From Phaeoceros laevis (Eukaryota > Anthocerotophyta > Anthocerotopsida > Notothyladales), in contig JBNGIQ010008197.1 in the NCBI GenBank assembly GCA_049999765.1, positions 1 through 35,544 on the forward strand: DNA of 35,544 bases. The letters run 5' to 3'. Position numbers and translations under genes: made by a program. This document shows positions 20,109 to 32,340 of this stretch, piece by piece. The notes under the pieces are model-generated. The model ran no database searches. It was given only the letters and a program-made list of their open reading frames with translations, and was not told where the DNA came from. Numbering within the stretch: position 1 is the stretch's first letter; each line of letters starts with the position of its first letter.

Positions 20109-23100
20109 CTAGCTGGTCAGCGTTGCATAGATAACTTCACTCCCAGAATGCTTCTTCTCCCCAACAACAAACGTATGCACCACTCCACCCATATCAGTCC
20201 ACCAGCTCTGGCCTGGCTTCTTCCATGCCCCGAGTCTCTTTCTCCTTTCCTGCATCTCCTTTGCCGCCTCCCACATCTTAGCGCTTGCATAAATATTCGA
20301 CATCAACACATAAGCTGCAGCATCTTTTTCATCCAGGCTCACTGCACCTTCGAAAGCCTGTTGTCCAATCTCCACGTTCTTCCACTTCCAACAGCCACCT
20401 AACAGAGTACGCCACATTACATCATTAGGTGGGCAAGGCATGGTCTTTGCCATCTGTAGTGCATCATCGAGATGACCTGCACGCCCCAAAAGATCCATCA
20501 TGCACGTGAAGTGCTCGACGGTCAAACTGATGCCATAATCTGTCCTCATCGCCTCAAAGTACTCTCGGCCTTTGTCCACTAGACCCGCATGACTGCACAC
20601 TGTGAGCACACTCAAAAACGTGATCTCATTTGGGTGCATGCCCTCCACTCTCATCTTGTCCAGTAAGTCAAACACAACCTCACTATCTCCTTGGCGGGCA
20701 TATCCACCGATGAGTGCGTTCCATGTCTCCATGGTTCTTTCACGCAACGATTCAAACACCTGCTGTGCATGAAACATGCTTCCACACTTTGCATACATAT
20801 TCACCACTGCAGCTCCCACACCAAGATCAGCTTGCAATCCTAGATCCTCAACTTCTGCATGCAGCTGCTGTCCTAGAGGGAGAGCTGCTATAGATGCACA
20901 TGCTTTGAGCAGGCATATGTATGTAACAGAATCGGGAGGAGAGAGGCCTTCCTCTTGCATACTACTGTAAAGGCTAATGGCTTCCTCACCCATCCCCTGC
21001 TGGGCGTAACCTGCAATCATCGCAGTCCATGTGACAACATCCCTGGCTGGAAGTATGTCAAACAAGCTGCGAGCATCCTCTAAGCTACCGCACTTTGCAT
21101 ACATGTTAACCAAGCTGCAGGCCAAAACTATATCATCCTGCAGCTCTTTGCCTCCAATCTCTGCATGGATCTTCTTTCCCTGAAGAAGAGCTCCTGCACC
21201 TAAACTTGCACATGCCTGTAGGAGGCATACATATGTCGCAGTATCTGGACAACTCAGGCCTTCCTGTTGCATACTCCTATAGAGACTAAGGGCTTCCAGA
21301 GCCATCCCCTGATGGGCATACCCTGCAAGTATCGCGTTCCATGCTTGAACGTCCCTGGATGGAAGCCCGTCAAACACTCTGCGAGCATTCTCTAAGCTCC
21401 CACACTTTGCATACATGTTAACCAAACTGCTGCCCAGAACCACATCCTCTTGGGGTCCTCTTTCTTTGATCTGCGCATGCAGCTGCTTTCCCTCATGAAG
21501 AGCACCTACACCTACACTAGCACATGCCTGCAGCAAGCATACATATGTTACAGAATCCGGAGGAGAGAAGCCCTCCTGTTGCATACTCCTGTACAGTCCA
21601 AGGGCTTCCTGTGCCATCCCATGGTGGGCATAACCTGCAACCATCGCCGTCCACGTAACAACATTCCTTGCTGGAAGTGTGTCAAACACGCTGCGAGCAT
21701 CTTCTAAGCTACCGCACTTTACATACATGTTAACCAGGCTGCCGCCCACAACCACATTCTCTTGCATTCCTACTTCTTGAATCTCTGCGTGGAGCTGCTT
21801 GCCCTGAAGAAGGGCTCCTGCACCTACACTTGCACATGCGTGTAGGAGGCATACATATGTGACAGAATCTGGACGGCTCAGGCCTTCCTGGCGCATCCTC
21901 ATGTAAAGAATAAGGGCCTCCTCACCCATCCCCTGCTGGGCATAACCCGCGATCATCGTGGTCCATATGACAGCATTCCTCGCCGGAAGCATGTCAAACA
22001 CAGTGCGAGCATCAACTATGCTACCGCACTTTGCGTACATGTTAACCAAACTGCCACCTAGAACCTCATCCACTTGCAGTCCTTGTTCTTGAACATCTGC
22101 ATGCACCTGCTTCCCCTGAAGAAGGGCTCCCACACCTACACTTGCACAGGCCTGCAGCAGGCTTACGTATGTAACAGAACTTGGAGTGAGGTCTTCTTGT
22201 TTCATGCTCCTGTAAAGACTAATGGCTTCCTCACCCATCCCCTGCTGGGCGTACCCTGCAAGCATCGCGTTCCATGCTACGACAGTCTTGTCTGGAAGCC
22301 AGTCGAACACTCTGCGAGCATCCTCTAAGCTCCCACACTTGGCATACATATCAACCAGCCCAGCTTGAACAAATTTATCTGGCTTCCATGGACTCGCAAC
22401 AACATGAGCATGGACCTCCTTGCCTGTAACTAAATCCTGCCCAGCTGCACACGCTTTCAGAACTGCTACATAGATACGGTTATCGGGCTCGACGCTGGTC
22501 GAGCCACGCATAAGTTGATACAGTCGTATAGCCTGGGTAGCCTGTCCATGTTTAGCATATGCGAAGATGATGGTTGCCCAGTTATAGGCGCTTGGTTTAG
22601 CGACCTTGGTAAAGGCTCCCATTGCTTCCTCCAGCCCCCCATGCGAACCGTACAGCCCGATGAGGTGGGTGGCCAAGAATGAGTCTCCTTCATACCCGCT
22701 TTTGACGGTGAGAGCATGGATGCGCCTGCCAGAAGCCAGGTCCTTGTGCGCGATGCACCACTTCAGGACGCGATAGAACAGATTCTTATCTACACGGCAT
22801 CCTCGCTGCACCAGTAGATCCAGCGCATCGACAGCGTCACAAGTCCATCCATCCTCACATAGTTTCACGCACATTGCCACCTCCAAATGGCCCTCATGTG
22901 CTGCCACATTTTCATTTCCTTGCCCTTGAACTGATGAGGATACACACTCGGGAGGCTTCTTCCTCCCTGCATCCCACCTGGGTAGCCGCGAGTCCAACCA
23001 AGCAGGCTTGTGCCAATTGTTCAGCCACAGGAGTAGCTTAAAATCAGGATGCTGGGGAGTTGCCTTGTTCCCTCTGTTGTCCCAGCACAGTGTCGGATCT

Positions 23101-23294
23101 GCAAAAAACCGTTCCCATAAGGCATCTTGCAGATCTTCTGGCGGCACTCTACGATGTCCACAAACTGCACAAGTTTTGTCACACCAAACCTTTCCTGCTG
23201 GGTAGCTCAAGGCTCTACACCAACAAGTGTCAGGTGCTAGAGATTGCACCCACATTGCAGCCGCTGTCTCAGCCCCGGAATCGGTGGCCAACAC
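20109..23294 (-). CDS. PLS-class PPR protein with E domains and KP box, no deaminase domain
   Basis: This is an intronless 1061-residue protein. After a leader of about 160 residues comes an array of PLS triplets, several nearly identical at 104 residues (312 bp), each with GSLVNMYAKCGSLEDAR, WTAMIAGYAQQGMGEEA and TYVCLLQACAS motifs. E1/E2 motifs follow (MMDLLGRAGHLDDA, YVLMSNIYASAKMWEAA), then the KP-type box KKPGQSWW from residue 1025 and VVHTFVVGEKKHSGSEVIYATL, which is the start of a DYW domain. The frame then ends with TAG, before any HxE or CxxC. Family knowledge: PPR proteins without their own deaminase can recruit one in trans. Its N-terminal part (residues about 165-260) resembles that of the 386-3022 protein (FLxxHL, KVAKP), so the two are paralogues. 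Whether the loss is functional or a truncating mutation is open. Met14 is an alternative start. Confidence 0.9.
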   Translation of the reverse strand: MLATDSGAETAAAMWVQSLAPDTCWCRALSYPAGKVWCDKTCAVCGHRRVPPEDLQDALWERFFADPTLCWDNRGNKATPQHPDFKLLLWLNNWHKPAWLDSRLPRWDAGRKKPPECVSSSVQGQGNENVAAHEGHLEVAMCVKLCEDGWTCDAVDALDLLVQRGCRVDKNLFYRVLKWCIAHKDLASGRRIHALTVKSGYEGDSFLATHLIGLYGSHGGLEEAMGAFTKVAKPSAYNWATIIFAYAKHGQATQAIRLYQLMRGSTSVEPDNRIYVAVLKACAAGQDLVTGKEVHAHVVASPWKPDKFVQAGLVDMYAKCGSLEDARRVFDWLPDKTVVAWNAMLAGYAQQGMGEEAISLYRSMKQEDLTPSSVTYVSLLQACASVGVGALLQGKQVHADVQEQGLQVDEVLGGSLVNMYAKCGSIVDARTVFDMLPARNAVIWTTMIAGYAQQGMGEEALILYMRMRQEGLSRPDSVTYVCLLHACASVGAGALLQGKQLHAEIQEVGMQENVVVGGSLVNMYVKCGSLEDARSVFDTLPARNVVTWTAMVAGYAHHGMAQEALGLYRSMQQEGFSPPDSVTYVCLLQACASVGVGALHEGKQLHAQIKERGPQEDVVLGSSLVNMYAKCGSLENARRVFDGLPSRDVQAWNAILAGYAHQGMALEALSLYRSMQQEGLSCPDTATYVCLLQACASLGAGALLQGKKIHAEIGGKELQDDIVLACSLVNMYAKCGSLEDARSLFDILPARDVVTWTAMIAGYAQQGMGEEAISLYSSMQEEGLSPPDSVTYICLLKACASIAALPLGQQLHAEVEDLGLQADLGVGAAVVNMYAKCGSMFHAQQVFESLRERTMETWNALIGGYARQGDSEVVFDLLDKMRVEGMHPNEITFLSVLTVCSHAGLVDKGREYFEAMRTDYGISLTVEHFTCMMDLLGRAGHLDDALQMAKTMPCPPNDVMWRTLLGGCWKWKNVEIGQQAFEGAVSLDEKDAAAYVLMSNIYASAKMWEAAKEMQERRKRLGAWKKPGQSWWTDMGGVVHTFVVGEKKHSGSEVIYATLTS

Positions 23295-23908
23295 GCATCC
23301 AAGGCAGCGCCGGCGCCGGTCAGCTCGAAATCCAGGCTAGCAGCCATTAGTCGAGCATGACTTTCACCAGCTGCCTGCTTCACTCGTCATAACATGTCTC
23401 GAAGCCCCCTTTGCACACATATACCCGACATTGTAAGGAAGCGGTGAACAGCCACAAGTATATAAGGAGAAAAGTCCCGTCATATGGCAGGAGCGGGCAG
23501 TTGAAGCCTGAGGTAGAGACGTTGCGGCCCGCCGGACAGGATCCGGAGCTACCGTGAGATGCTCGTCGCCAGTCTTCCAGCACGGATGAGCCACCGTGGC
23601 CGGTTGCTCCGGTTGGGACAATTGGGACAATTGGTGCCAAGTACATGATGCGCTGTTAGACTACATTTTCATGCTGCCGCAATCGACATTCTGAACGAGT
23701 ACGATTTTTCAACACCCTGAATTCGTACATCACCAGTCATTGCTTTTTCTCGGTGGCTCTCGAACTGAGCACTCCCGTAGTCAATGTGATGACGAATCCG
23801 TAGCATGAGAAGAAGACTGTTTCATTTCATACGAGATGTGCTGATGGGTACAGGGATTACTTCCCTTGAATATGCAAGAACCTGCTGGAGAGGGGACTCA
23901 GGTTGCTA
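23295..23908. other. Intergenic region upstream of the PPR gene and downstream of the P450 gene
   Basis: This holds the promoter side of the minus-strand PPR gene and the 3' end of the P450 gene. Short open frames on the minus strand (about 23364-23646) resemble nothing I know. A TATATAAG at about 23458 is on the plus strand, the wrong orientation for the PPR gene. Confidence 0.4.
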
Positions 23909-26253
23909 CTAGCTGTTTGCTTTTCTCTTTGAAATCCTCAGTGGCAAGCCGTCTTTGATATGGCACATAGGCCACTGCTTCACCTCGTGCAGATCTCCAA
24001 TGGCTTCAAAGCTGTACAAGGATGCCCATCCCATAGGCAAGGGGTTGTGATCAGCAGCCTGACCAACCAGACAGACGTGAATGAATCTGGGTCAGGGAGT
24101 AAACTTACTCATAGGTGGTCAAAAACCGGTGGAAGAAGATCAGCATCTCACTCATGGCCAGCTCCATACCAGGGCAAGCCTTGCTGCCAACTCCAAACGG
24201 CACGTACGTGTGTATCTTAGGCTGGGTCTGCCACATGTGAGGACCACAGCATCATGCAAAGTTACCATTCTCGTCTTCGGAAGCTTTTGCTGCTTGATTG
24301 CGAGTGGAACCAAAGGTCATCAAGAACCTACAGCAGGCTCACAAATGCTTATGTGCTCACCTCAAACCTCCAAGGATTGAACTCGAGGGGATTTACATGA
24401 AGGTCAGGGTCGAGATGAATGTACTTGAGCCAAGCAAACACGAGCCAGCCCTTGGGGAACAACATTCCTGTACGTATCAGCAAAAACAGGCCTTGCAGTT
24501 AGATATTCACATGTAACATTTCCGTGAGATGAATTTGTTTCATGCATCAAAAGTAGGTGTTAATCAACATCGTAGACGACATCTTCTGCTATTACTCTCC
24601 AAGTGAAACTCGCAGCGTTGACCGTCCGCAATGTCTCTTGAAGAACCTAAAAGCAGGCATAAAAAGACTTAGCAAAAACTTCAGATACAGCTTAGGGACT
24701 TGTGGGGGCAGATTCACACACTCACTTTGGTGGTCAGTGTCAGCTGCTTGAGTTCCTCCCAGGTGACGGGATCATCAACATGGTTGCGTCCCTGTGCTAC
24801 AGCGTCATTCTCAGCCTGGTTAAAGAGCGCAAAACATGGATGAATCGTTAGCAATGAAAGGCAACTACTAATAGCGCTGGCTTCAGGAGTATCCACAGAA
24901 AGTGTTTCCTGGTGTAGCTTTTGTAAAGATGGCGACCATGGGCAGCAGGTACCTTAACCAACTCCAGAATTTTGGGATGCAAGGAGAGATTCCGAAGGAC
25001 CCAGGCCATGATATTGGAGGTGGTCAAATGGCCAGCAAGTAGGACGAATCTGATGTTGTCTACCACTTGCTCATCGGTCAGCTTGCTTCCATCAGCGCCC
25101 TGAGAATTGAGAAACGCATCAAGCAGGTCGTTGTGGACCAAAGAGCCCTCCTCCTGTCGCCTTGTCTGGATCTGCTGTTGCACAAATTCTTGGATCTTGT
25201 TGCGGGCCTGTTAGTCCATGACCAGTCCAGGTAGCGGTCAGTCGATTCCAGGAACATGTTTCATGTTCACCTGCATGCCTCCTGAAACCTTCCTGTTAAC
25301 TACAACAGCTATGTACCTTGATGGCCTTGTTGTAGAATGTCCCTGGCAGATTGATAGGAAGGCCAACCAGCCCTTCCTCCATGGTCAGAAAGGCCTGGAG
25401 GAAGTCGTCTGTCTCGAGTTTCACATGGTCGCAGGAGACCAGCATAGCCACACGGAGGGTGAACTGTACATGTGTGCAACACAGCACATGCCATGAATTC
25501 TGTCCGATCCATCGGGACCCAACTTTGAGAGCTTTGTCGCATAGTTGACTCTTGGAAGTAATCTCACCTTAAGAAACTCGCTGTAGCCCTGGATGACTGC
25601 TTGGTCCGCCTTGTCCTTGCAAAACTGTCTGGCCAGGTGATCAACATGCACAATGAAGCCTTTGAGGGCACTTGAGGTGACCGGACTTCGAATGATGCTA
25701 CGATAGCGAGCATGGAGCTCCCCTTCCACTGTGTGGACGCTCTTGTCCCCCACCAGCTCCCTCCCAGAAGTGGTGGCACTGCCTTTGAACAGCGAGGGGG
25801 ACTGAAGCACGAATTTGGTAGCATCAGCGTTGGTTGTGCAGATGGCTGGAGAGCCGAGTAGATGGGTCCTGAACACTCTGCCATACCTACAATGTTATAC
25901 CAGACATCAGCGAATGGACCCATTCAAACCTGTCCACAGCTTCTGTGCTAGAAAACAGCTTGGCACAAGCAATTGACAATGGTTGTGTTGGAAGCTTGCA
26001 CGCCATACTATGCTCACTTGCTCATATGAGAGTGCATGAAATCATCTGGAGAGCCCTTGAGAAACTGGAGTGTCTCTCCTACAAATGGCAGCTGCCAGAA
26101 CCTTCCTGGCGGGACTTTGGCTCCCCCTTTGGACCTGATCGTTTGCTGCTTGGAGGAATGATGGTACACCCAGGCGAGGAGAAGCAGTGGGAGGCCCAAT
26201 CCCAGGGCCAGCCACAGCTCCTTGTCTGCCATCGCAGCAGTTGCTGGATCCAC
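23909..26253 (-). CDS. Cytochrome P450, CYP85 clan-like
   Basis: Nine exons: 26253-26018, 25886-25568, 25463-25317, 25207-24953, 24815-24726, 24646-24569, 24467-24361, 24227-24109 and 24011-23909; about 484 residues. An N-terminal membrane anchor (LALGLGLPLLLLAWVY) is followed by the Pro-rich hinge VPPGRFWQLPFVGETLQFLKG, typical of clan 85 (CYP707/716/90 relatives). The I-helix is AGHLTTS (about 292-298), the K-helix ETLR (353-356), then FNPWRFE and the haem loop FGVGSKACPGMELA (Cys about 429), ending HIKDGLPLRI. It would be an ER-bound mono-oxygenase needing P450 reductase; clan 85 enzymes act on hormones and terpenoids, but the substrate is unknown. The exon 6 to 7 junction does not join in phase: exon 6 ends in phase 0, while exon 7 needs one base more. 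An indel, an unusual splice or a pseudogene would explain it. All other junctions agree. The usual acidic residue in AGxDTT is Leu. Confidence 0.82.
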
Positions 26254-27051
26254 CCAATTCTTTCTGCAAAAACTTGAGATATCAGGAATTACGCATGCAC
26301 TTCAACCCAGAGTTTGAGAGAGACCTGCCAGCTCTGGTATCTAGAGCTTCATGTGCAAGCATCTTTAGGAGCAGCTATGGCCGTCCAACCTGCCATCCTA
26401 AGCTTTGCCCCCACAAGTACGACATTCCAGAGAATCTTCCTGTTGCACTTTGATAATATAAAAGTCACTTGCTGGGTCCCGATGGCAAGGTCAGCAGGAC
26501 CGCTCGGGGATGCAGTCTTGAATTGAAGGCCGAACTCTACTGAAAGGAGTGATTCAGTGGAGCTAATTTAGACGGGCTTATTGTGTCTGCCATGCGCAGG
26601 GCATACTCATGTCCTACTTCTTTCCATGACCAGAGTCCAGGAGCACTCTTTCTCTTCAGAGGCCCGAACAACATCGTGATTAACTGATAACAAATGCAAG
26701 AGACCGTTTAATTATACCCTCATCTCCTGAAGGTTAGAGTCGGCCCAGATTTTGGGCAAGATATGTACTTTTCCAACCTGGCTGCTAAACCTTGTTACTA
26801 ACAACCTAGGAGGTAGAATGGATGTCGTGGCTTATCCAATTTGCCAACTAATGTACCCTTCGAAGTCCATCAAATTCGAACACCACTTGTTCATACACTA
26901 AAGCCCACGAAAGCGCGTTGCTCCATAGGACTTCCCGAGCACCTGATCTTATTCACATGATGCAGTCTCTGTCCTTGCATAATGGATCAGAGTGCATAAT
27001 TAGGTTGGCGTGACAAAGGATACCGTGTGCCAAGCTCCCAGATCATCCACG
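26254..27051. other. Intergenic region, no gene seen
   Basis: This lies between the 5' end of the P450 gene and the 3' end of the AFC kinase gene. No open frame is convincing and no clear repeat is visible. Confidence 0.45.
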
Positions 27052-30000
27052 CTAGGACCTTGTTGTCGGTTCTCTAAAAAAGGGGTGCTTAAGAGCTTCT
27101 TCGGCAGTCAACCGCTCAGACGGGTTGAACTTGAGTAACCCATGCAGAAGGTCAATTAATGCACCTCCTGAGTGGTCGACATGTTGCATTACAAGGTTCT
27201 GAAAGGAACAGCAACAAGTCAAAAACAACCTGAAGGCTCCTCTACCCTTCCGCCTCATGCCAGTAAGATGTGGAAGTTGTGACGCCCTTACCCTCAAGCG
27301 TGGTAGCCTCCTTACAGCTCGCACACTCTCTCTTGAGATTGCACCCTCCGGCCAATTCAGCTCGCGCCCATGTCTGAAATATTTTTCAGCACGACGCCTG
27401 AACAAAAACACAAGGTCACTGTTTCGCCAATTCACAGTTTCGCCATGGTAAAGGACAGAAAAGGAAGGCAATGGTGTACCAACTACAACAGCTGCCAGTA
27501 CCACCAATCCCAGCACTCCAAAGCAGACTGGAAGCATTATATGATGAATGCCTCACTCCATACTTTCACCTTGTGCTTATGAATCCAAATTCAACTGGAA
27601 ACCTAAATACTGTAAATCATCTAGGCTGACGTACTCTGCTGTCCTGATCATCTGATGTGGTATCGGTCCTAGCACTCGTTCCATCATAGCTAAGTGCTCC
27701 AGGTTTTCATGAGTTTGAAAAAGTGCATCCCCCTGCCTTCGAATAAGGTTAGCGAAAGCCACCAAGTACAACACCGTCACCAAACCACATCACCAAGAAG
27801 CGAGACACAGAAACAAAACCACCGCATTTTTCTGTAACCCAGTAGAAATTCATATGCAAAACTCGTTGAACCATGACGTACCGAACATAGCTCAACTAGT
27901 ATACAGCCAATGCTCCACAAGTCACAAGGATAGCTCCATCCTAAACCTGAGACAAGGTTTTGCACCTACGGTCAACGCAGAATTCTTTATCATTCAAAAA
28001 CTGACAGGTTAGCTACTTTCTGTGCGGACAGTATCAACAAACATCCAGCAGATGACAGACCAAGTATGACTTCAGGTGCACGATAATGCCTGGTTGAAAC
28101 CACCGAGCAATGATAGTGGTGTTCAAAAGTTGCACTACCAAAGTCGATAACCTTTATCTCACTTGACTTGGGAATCCGCTTGCAAACCTTGCCTGATTGT
28201 GAGGGTCGACTCTGCCAAAACAACACAGTACATTGAACCATACTCTTGCAGCGCAACACGAGATCTAGAGAGAGAAGGAAAATTCTTATAGTACCCTTCG
28301 ATGAGTGCACCAGATATTTATGAAGATCCAGGACACAACAAGAAATTTCAGGCAATGAAACACACCCTGTGTTCGGGCACCTTGACATAATCTGAAGAAA
28401 TGAGCAGTATATTTTCCGGTTTTAAGTCTGTATGGGTAAGTGTAAGTTCATGCATGTCTGGACAAAAAAAACATAAGCATCAGAGCCTCATTAGCTGTTG
28501 ATGTACAGGGTTATCCAATCTTTCAAACCCTACACTCATTAATTCAAAACAAGGACGCCAAAACAAGAGATAACAGACTGCTGGGACGGTGAAAGTGACT
28601 AGAAACACCAGTACATATCGGAACAAAACTTCAGGCCCATCCTGTGGGCATCATTACCAGAAACACTTCACCAAAGGTCAACTATAGAACAAGATGGAAA
28701 AAGATAATACCCACAAGCAACAGATTCTAGAAGTTGCCGGCCGAAGTCCCTCACTTGGTCAACAGGAAAGGACCGGTAGTTGTTTTTTCGCAAGAAGTCG
28801 TACAAGCTTGGTCCCAGCCTCTCAGACACCTGTAAAGCGTTGAAACAGGTGAGTCTGAGATGACTTTTCCATCTCAAACAGCAAGGTTTGCTGTCTTGAC
28901 TGGGAACCTAGGAAACGAGCCTTGAAAATTGCCTTGTGAAACATCTGTTCGCAGGGAGTTACTCACAATGCAGACATGGTTCCTATAGTAAAACGAATCC
29001 TTCAGCTCAACACAGTGCCTGCAACAAGCGCACAACATATTCACCAAAGAATCAATATCTGTCTTCAACAACAAACATTGAATAGTAGTAATGATAAAGC
29101 CAGTGCCAGCAAGTCTTTGTGACAGACCGTGCTCTAGTCTTGTCATGCTTTGCAAGGATCCGGAGAACATCTATTTCAATCATAGCAGCATCACGGTACT
29201 TCTGAATATTCCGAATCACCTTAATGGCCACATACTCCTGGTTTATGCGATCCCAGCATTCCAGAACTCGGCCAAAGGTGCCTGCACATCGCCAACTCAG
29301 TTGCCTAATGTACAGCAGTGCTGACCCCTGTCATCAGCACAGAACTTCTCCAATATTGAACATCACATGACAAGCGGTCCCGCTGCATCCAAATCCCAGG
29401 TGGCGGTGCATAGCAGCAACACCACCTTTGACGATAATGGTACAAAGAGCTGTGGAGGTGCCAAAAATGCACAGGGGTCGTGCAAATGCTGAACACAGCT
29501 TGCAGCCAATAGGAGTCTACTTAAGACCTGAACAATTTGGCTCCACGATGGTTTGAGTGACTGGTAGGCGAAAAGGCACTAAAGGGGGTGTGACGACAGA
29601 ATGGCTACCAAAGAGGGTGGCCCAGGCAGGGAATGGCTTGCAGAATGACAAACCTTCCCCCAACTTGCTCATAATCTTGTCTGCACACAACAGTAACATG
29701 TTTGGTCGTCAGGTAACTGAATCAAGGCAGGAAACACGACATTGCAACAGAAGTTAATTGTCCTTACAGCGGGAGGTGATATTTTCGGCCAGCTCGAATA
29801 CATAGTGGCCATCCTTGTCGTCTTCTCGCCAGGGCGGAGAAGCCACTTTGCTGAGTACAGTCGCATTAGAAGGCAATACCGACTCATAGCAGACGAGCCT
29901 ACCAGGAGGTGCCCCGGAGATAGCTCCCACGGTCGGATGACTGTCACGCCCAGTGCTGCACTGGTCCTAAGGCACACCACGATCACAGAGTCAGATACTT

Positions 30001-30145
30001 TTCAGCGACCAACAACTGGAAATCAAAACACCCTCACCTCGAAGAAGTTGGACCGTTCTGCACCATCTTCAGATAGCAAACGCGCTCGCTTTTCTGGTCG
30101 ACTACCAGATGCATCTGCTCTCGACAGCGCAGCCACCATATCCAT
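27052..30145 (-). CDS. AFC: AFC-type LAMMER dual-specificity kinase (CLK family)
   Basis: Twelve exons join in phase: 30145-30038, 29966-29768, 29680-29654, 29281-29128, 29018-28967, 28829-28715, 28457-28381, 28211-28061, 27946-27882, 27732-27635, 27397-27292, 27198-27052. The protein is 432 residues, close to known plant AFC kinases. A short N-terminal part (RPEKRARL) precedes [20 protein letters not shown]. The kinase domain has the Gly loop GEGTFG (110-115), VAIK (Lys132), the LAMMER-family HTDLKPEN (227-234, catalytic Asp229), DFGSA (267-271), [10 protein letters not shown], and the hallmark EHLAMMER (328-335), ending LKHPFF. Family members phosphorylate SR splicing factors in the nucleus and so tune alternative splicing. 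A 27-bp third exon carries part of the Gly loop. Exon 1 rests on phase and the basic motif; ATG at 30139 is an alternative start. All key residues are present. Confidence 0.92.
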
Positions 30146-32340
30146 CCAGACGGATTTCTCTAGCTAAGAATGTGAGCCAGACACCGACAAGTCTTACTTG
30201 AGAAAGAGTTTCAACCAATTTGAGCAAGAATCCTGAACCATGGCGTGATGCATTCATGCCGGGAACCTAACAGGAACAATGCCACAGCTCCGACATGGAC
30301 GAAACCGTGACAAAACTCGAAGCCTCGGACCAGTCTGATACTCCGCCTTTGGTAGGTGCCCTAAGAAGCACCTATTATTTGGTGAGAGTTTTATACTGCG
30401 AACGGATCAGTCGATTGGGGGAGCTGATGAGCCAGCTTAGTGCGCCCTTTGGTACTGCGCCCTCAGACACTACGGAGGTCCAGGACGACGATTGGTGCTG
30501 CAAAGTGCTATTATTTCGAAGAAGAAAAATCCATCCAACCATGGTGTATATCAGCCAAAGGGACCCAAGCATGGTGCAACCTTCAATCGCAGAGTGATCT
30601 ATGCAAGTTAAAAGTAGAAGAGTCACTGGGGCCTGGTCCGCATGCATCAGCTGAACAACGTTTCTCCGGTAGAATCTCAGCTGATTGAAGTCAAGCATAA
30701 AAAAAAGCTCTTGCTGTGGCCAATCGTAACCATCTATCGTAGTCCACCAGGTCACTTGGTGAGTATGTTTCATGACGGATTGGGATGAATGGTACTTGCA
30801 TGTGCTTTTCAGGTACTTATCAGGACGGATGGCAAAATGTGCTCTTCTACATCTGTGAGTACCTCGCCGCTGCTTGACAAATGGAATGGGTCCTGCTCCA
30901 AAGGTCATGAGGCCATGCCTGCTGTTGCTTGGCGTGAGGATTAAGGTTTGGTCAGCCAGTGTTTGCTGCGGCTTGGAAAATGCTTGTTAATTCCATGTCA
31001 TGCTGGAGCAATTGACGTACACAAGAACTTGATTTGATACTCTTGGGTGTGGTGACATGGGATGAAAAGTTGCAGCACAGCTATGTACAAGTATGCATGG
31101 CGAATTGATTTGTCGAAATGAGCAGGATAGTCGTCAACCATGCTGATGTTGCGGAAAGCCTGGGATGCCTTTGTTGGCAATGTCACCTCTAAGCTGTGTG
31201 AGAATTATCTTGTCGCGGTTGTTTGGCAGAATGAGGCAGAATAATGGTGCGTACCTCCACACTGCCAAGGATTCTTGTCAAGTGTATAGCATTTTGTGTC
31301 CTGTGAGAAGCATGTTGACAGGCATAGGCAATCAAGATGGGTCCGATCTTTGAAAGAGTATGAGAAGGTTCACATTGTTGGTAAATCCATTCGTTGTATA
31401 TGTCAGAAGCTGGAATCAGCGTAGACGTTCAGGTGTGTCCAGTGCCTTCTGATCAGGTGGCAGGGACTGCAAAGATGCCGTCCAGAGTCCTCAGGTCTTG
31501 AAGCTTCAGAGTCCAAAGTAAGGAAGATGTGAGTTGCACCCCACAAAATATGCTCACCATGCGGGTGTGCAGAAACACAGGAATCTTGGATCAATCTGAA
31601 GTAGGTCCATCACATTCTGGTGTCCTGTGCCCTGAGGCCTCGCATTCAGCGCATCATGATGTCACAGACCGCAATGAATTGCGAGAGTCTGGGAACACAC
31701 TGTCTTAGCCTAGTTTGAACTGGCCAAGGCGTTTCTATCGGTGGGCACTGCTGCCACATTACAAAAACAATTTTATCATGGCCCTCAATGGCCCCTCATC
31801 TTATTACAGGCTCCCTATTGGCCCGGCAACTGGAAAAATGGTGCCAAAAAGTGGAGGCCTACAGGGGGCATCAAGTGTTGAGGCAACAGAGCCGAAATAT
31901 GACGGACGTCACGCAGTGCATCGGTGGAGGAACAGGAGAGTGCTTTTACGGACTCCAGCTGAGCTAGGACAGAAGGCACCTGACCAGGAAGATTTTCAGA
32001 TGGCCATGTGAGCCTGCTGGAAGCCCTCCTGCGACCTTCCCAAAACCCACTGTCCCGGATAACCGACGTAGAACCAAGTATTCGCTGGCAACGTGTCCGC
32101 CGACATTCTGAACACAGACCCAGGAGATGCTGTTTTTGGTTGTTCACAGTGACGTAGTCAATCCTCCTTAGAGGCGTAAAGCTGCATGTGAACAGTGCAG
32201 GGCTGCATTATGAGAGCTCCGAGTTCAGCTCCGTCCTGTCCCGACGATTAATCACTGGCTCCAGGTTTCACTTCCACATGCTTCAAGCGCTTTGTGTAGC
32301 AGCAAGCAACTTATTATGATCAATAAGGTGGAGCTTGGAA
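30146..32340. other. Divergent intergenic region of about 2.2 kb, no gene seen
   Basis: This lies between the kinase (-) and dioxygenase (+) genes. Open frames exist on both strands (for example 30375-30908 minus and 31715-32011 plus), but their translations resemble no family and lack splice context. No clear repeat or RNA gene. It probably contains both promoters. Confidence 0.4.

Noticed and set aside
30375-30908. 177-residue minus-strand open frame upstream of the kinase gene
   Set aside because: The translation has no family motif and no splice or promoter context, and the kinase already has a well-supported first exon at 30145-30038.
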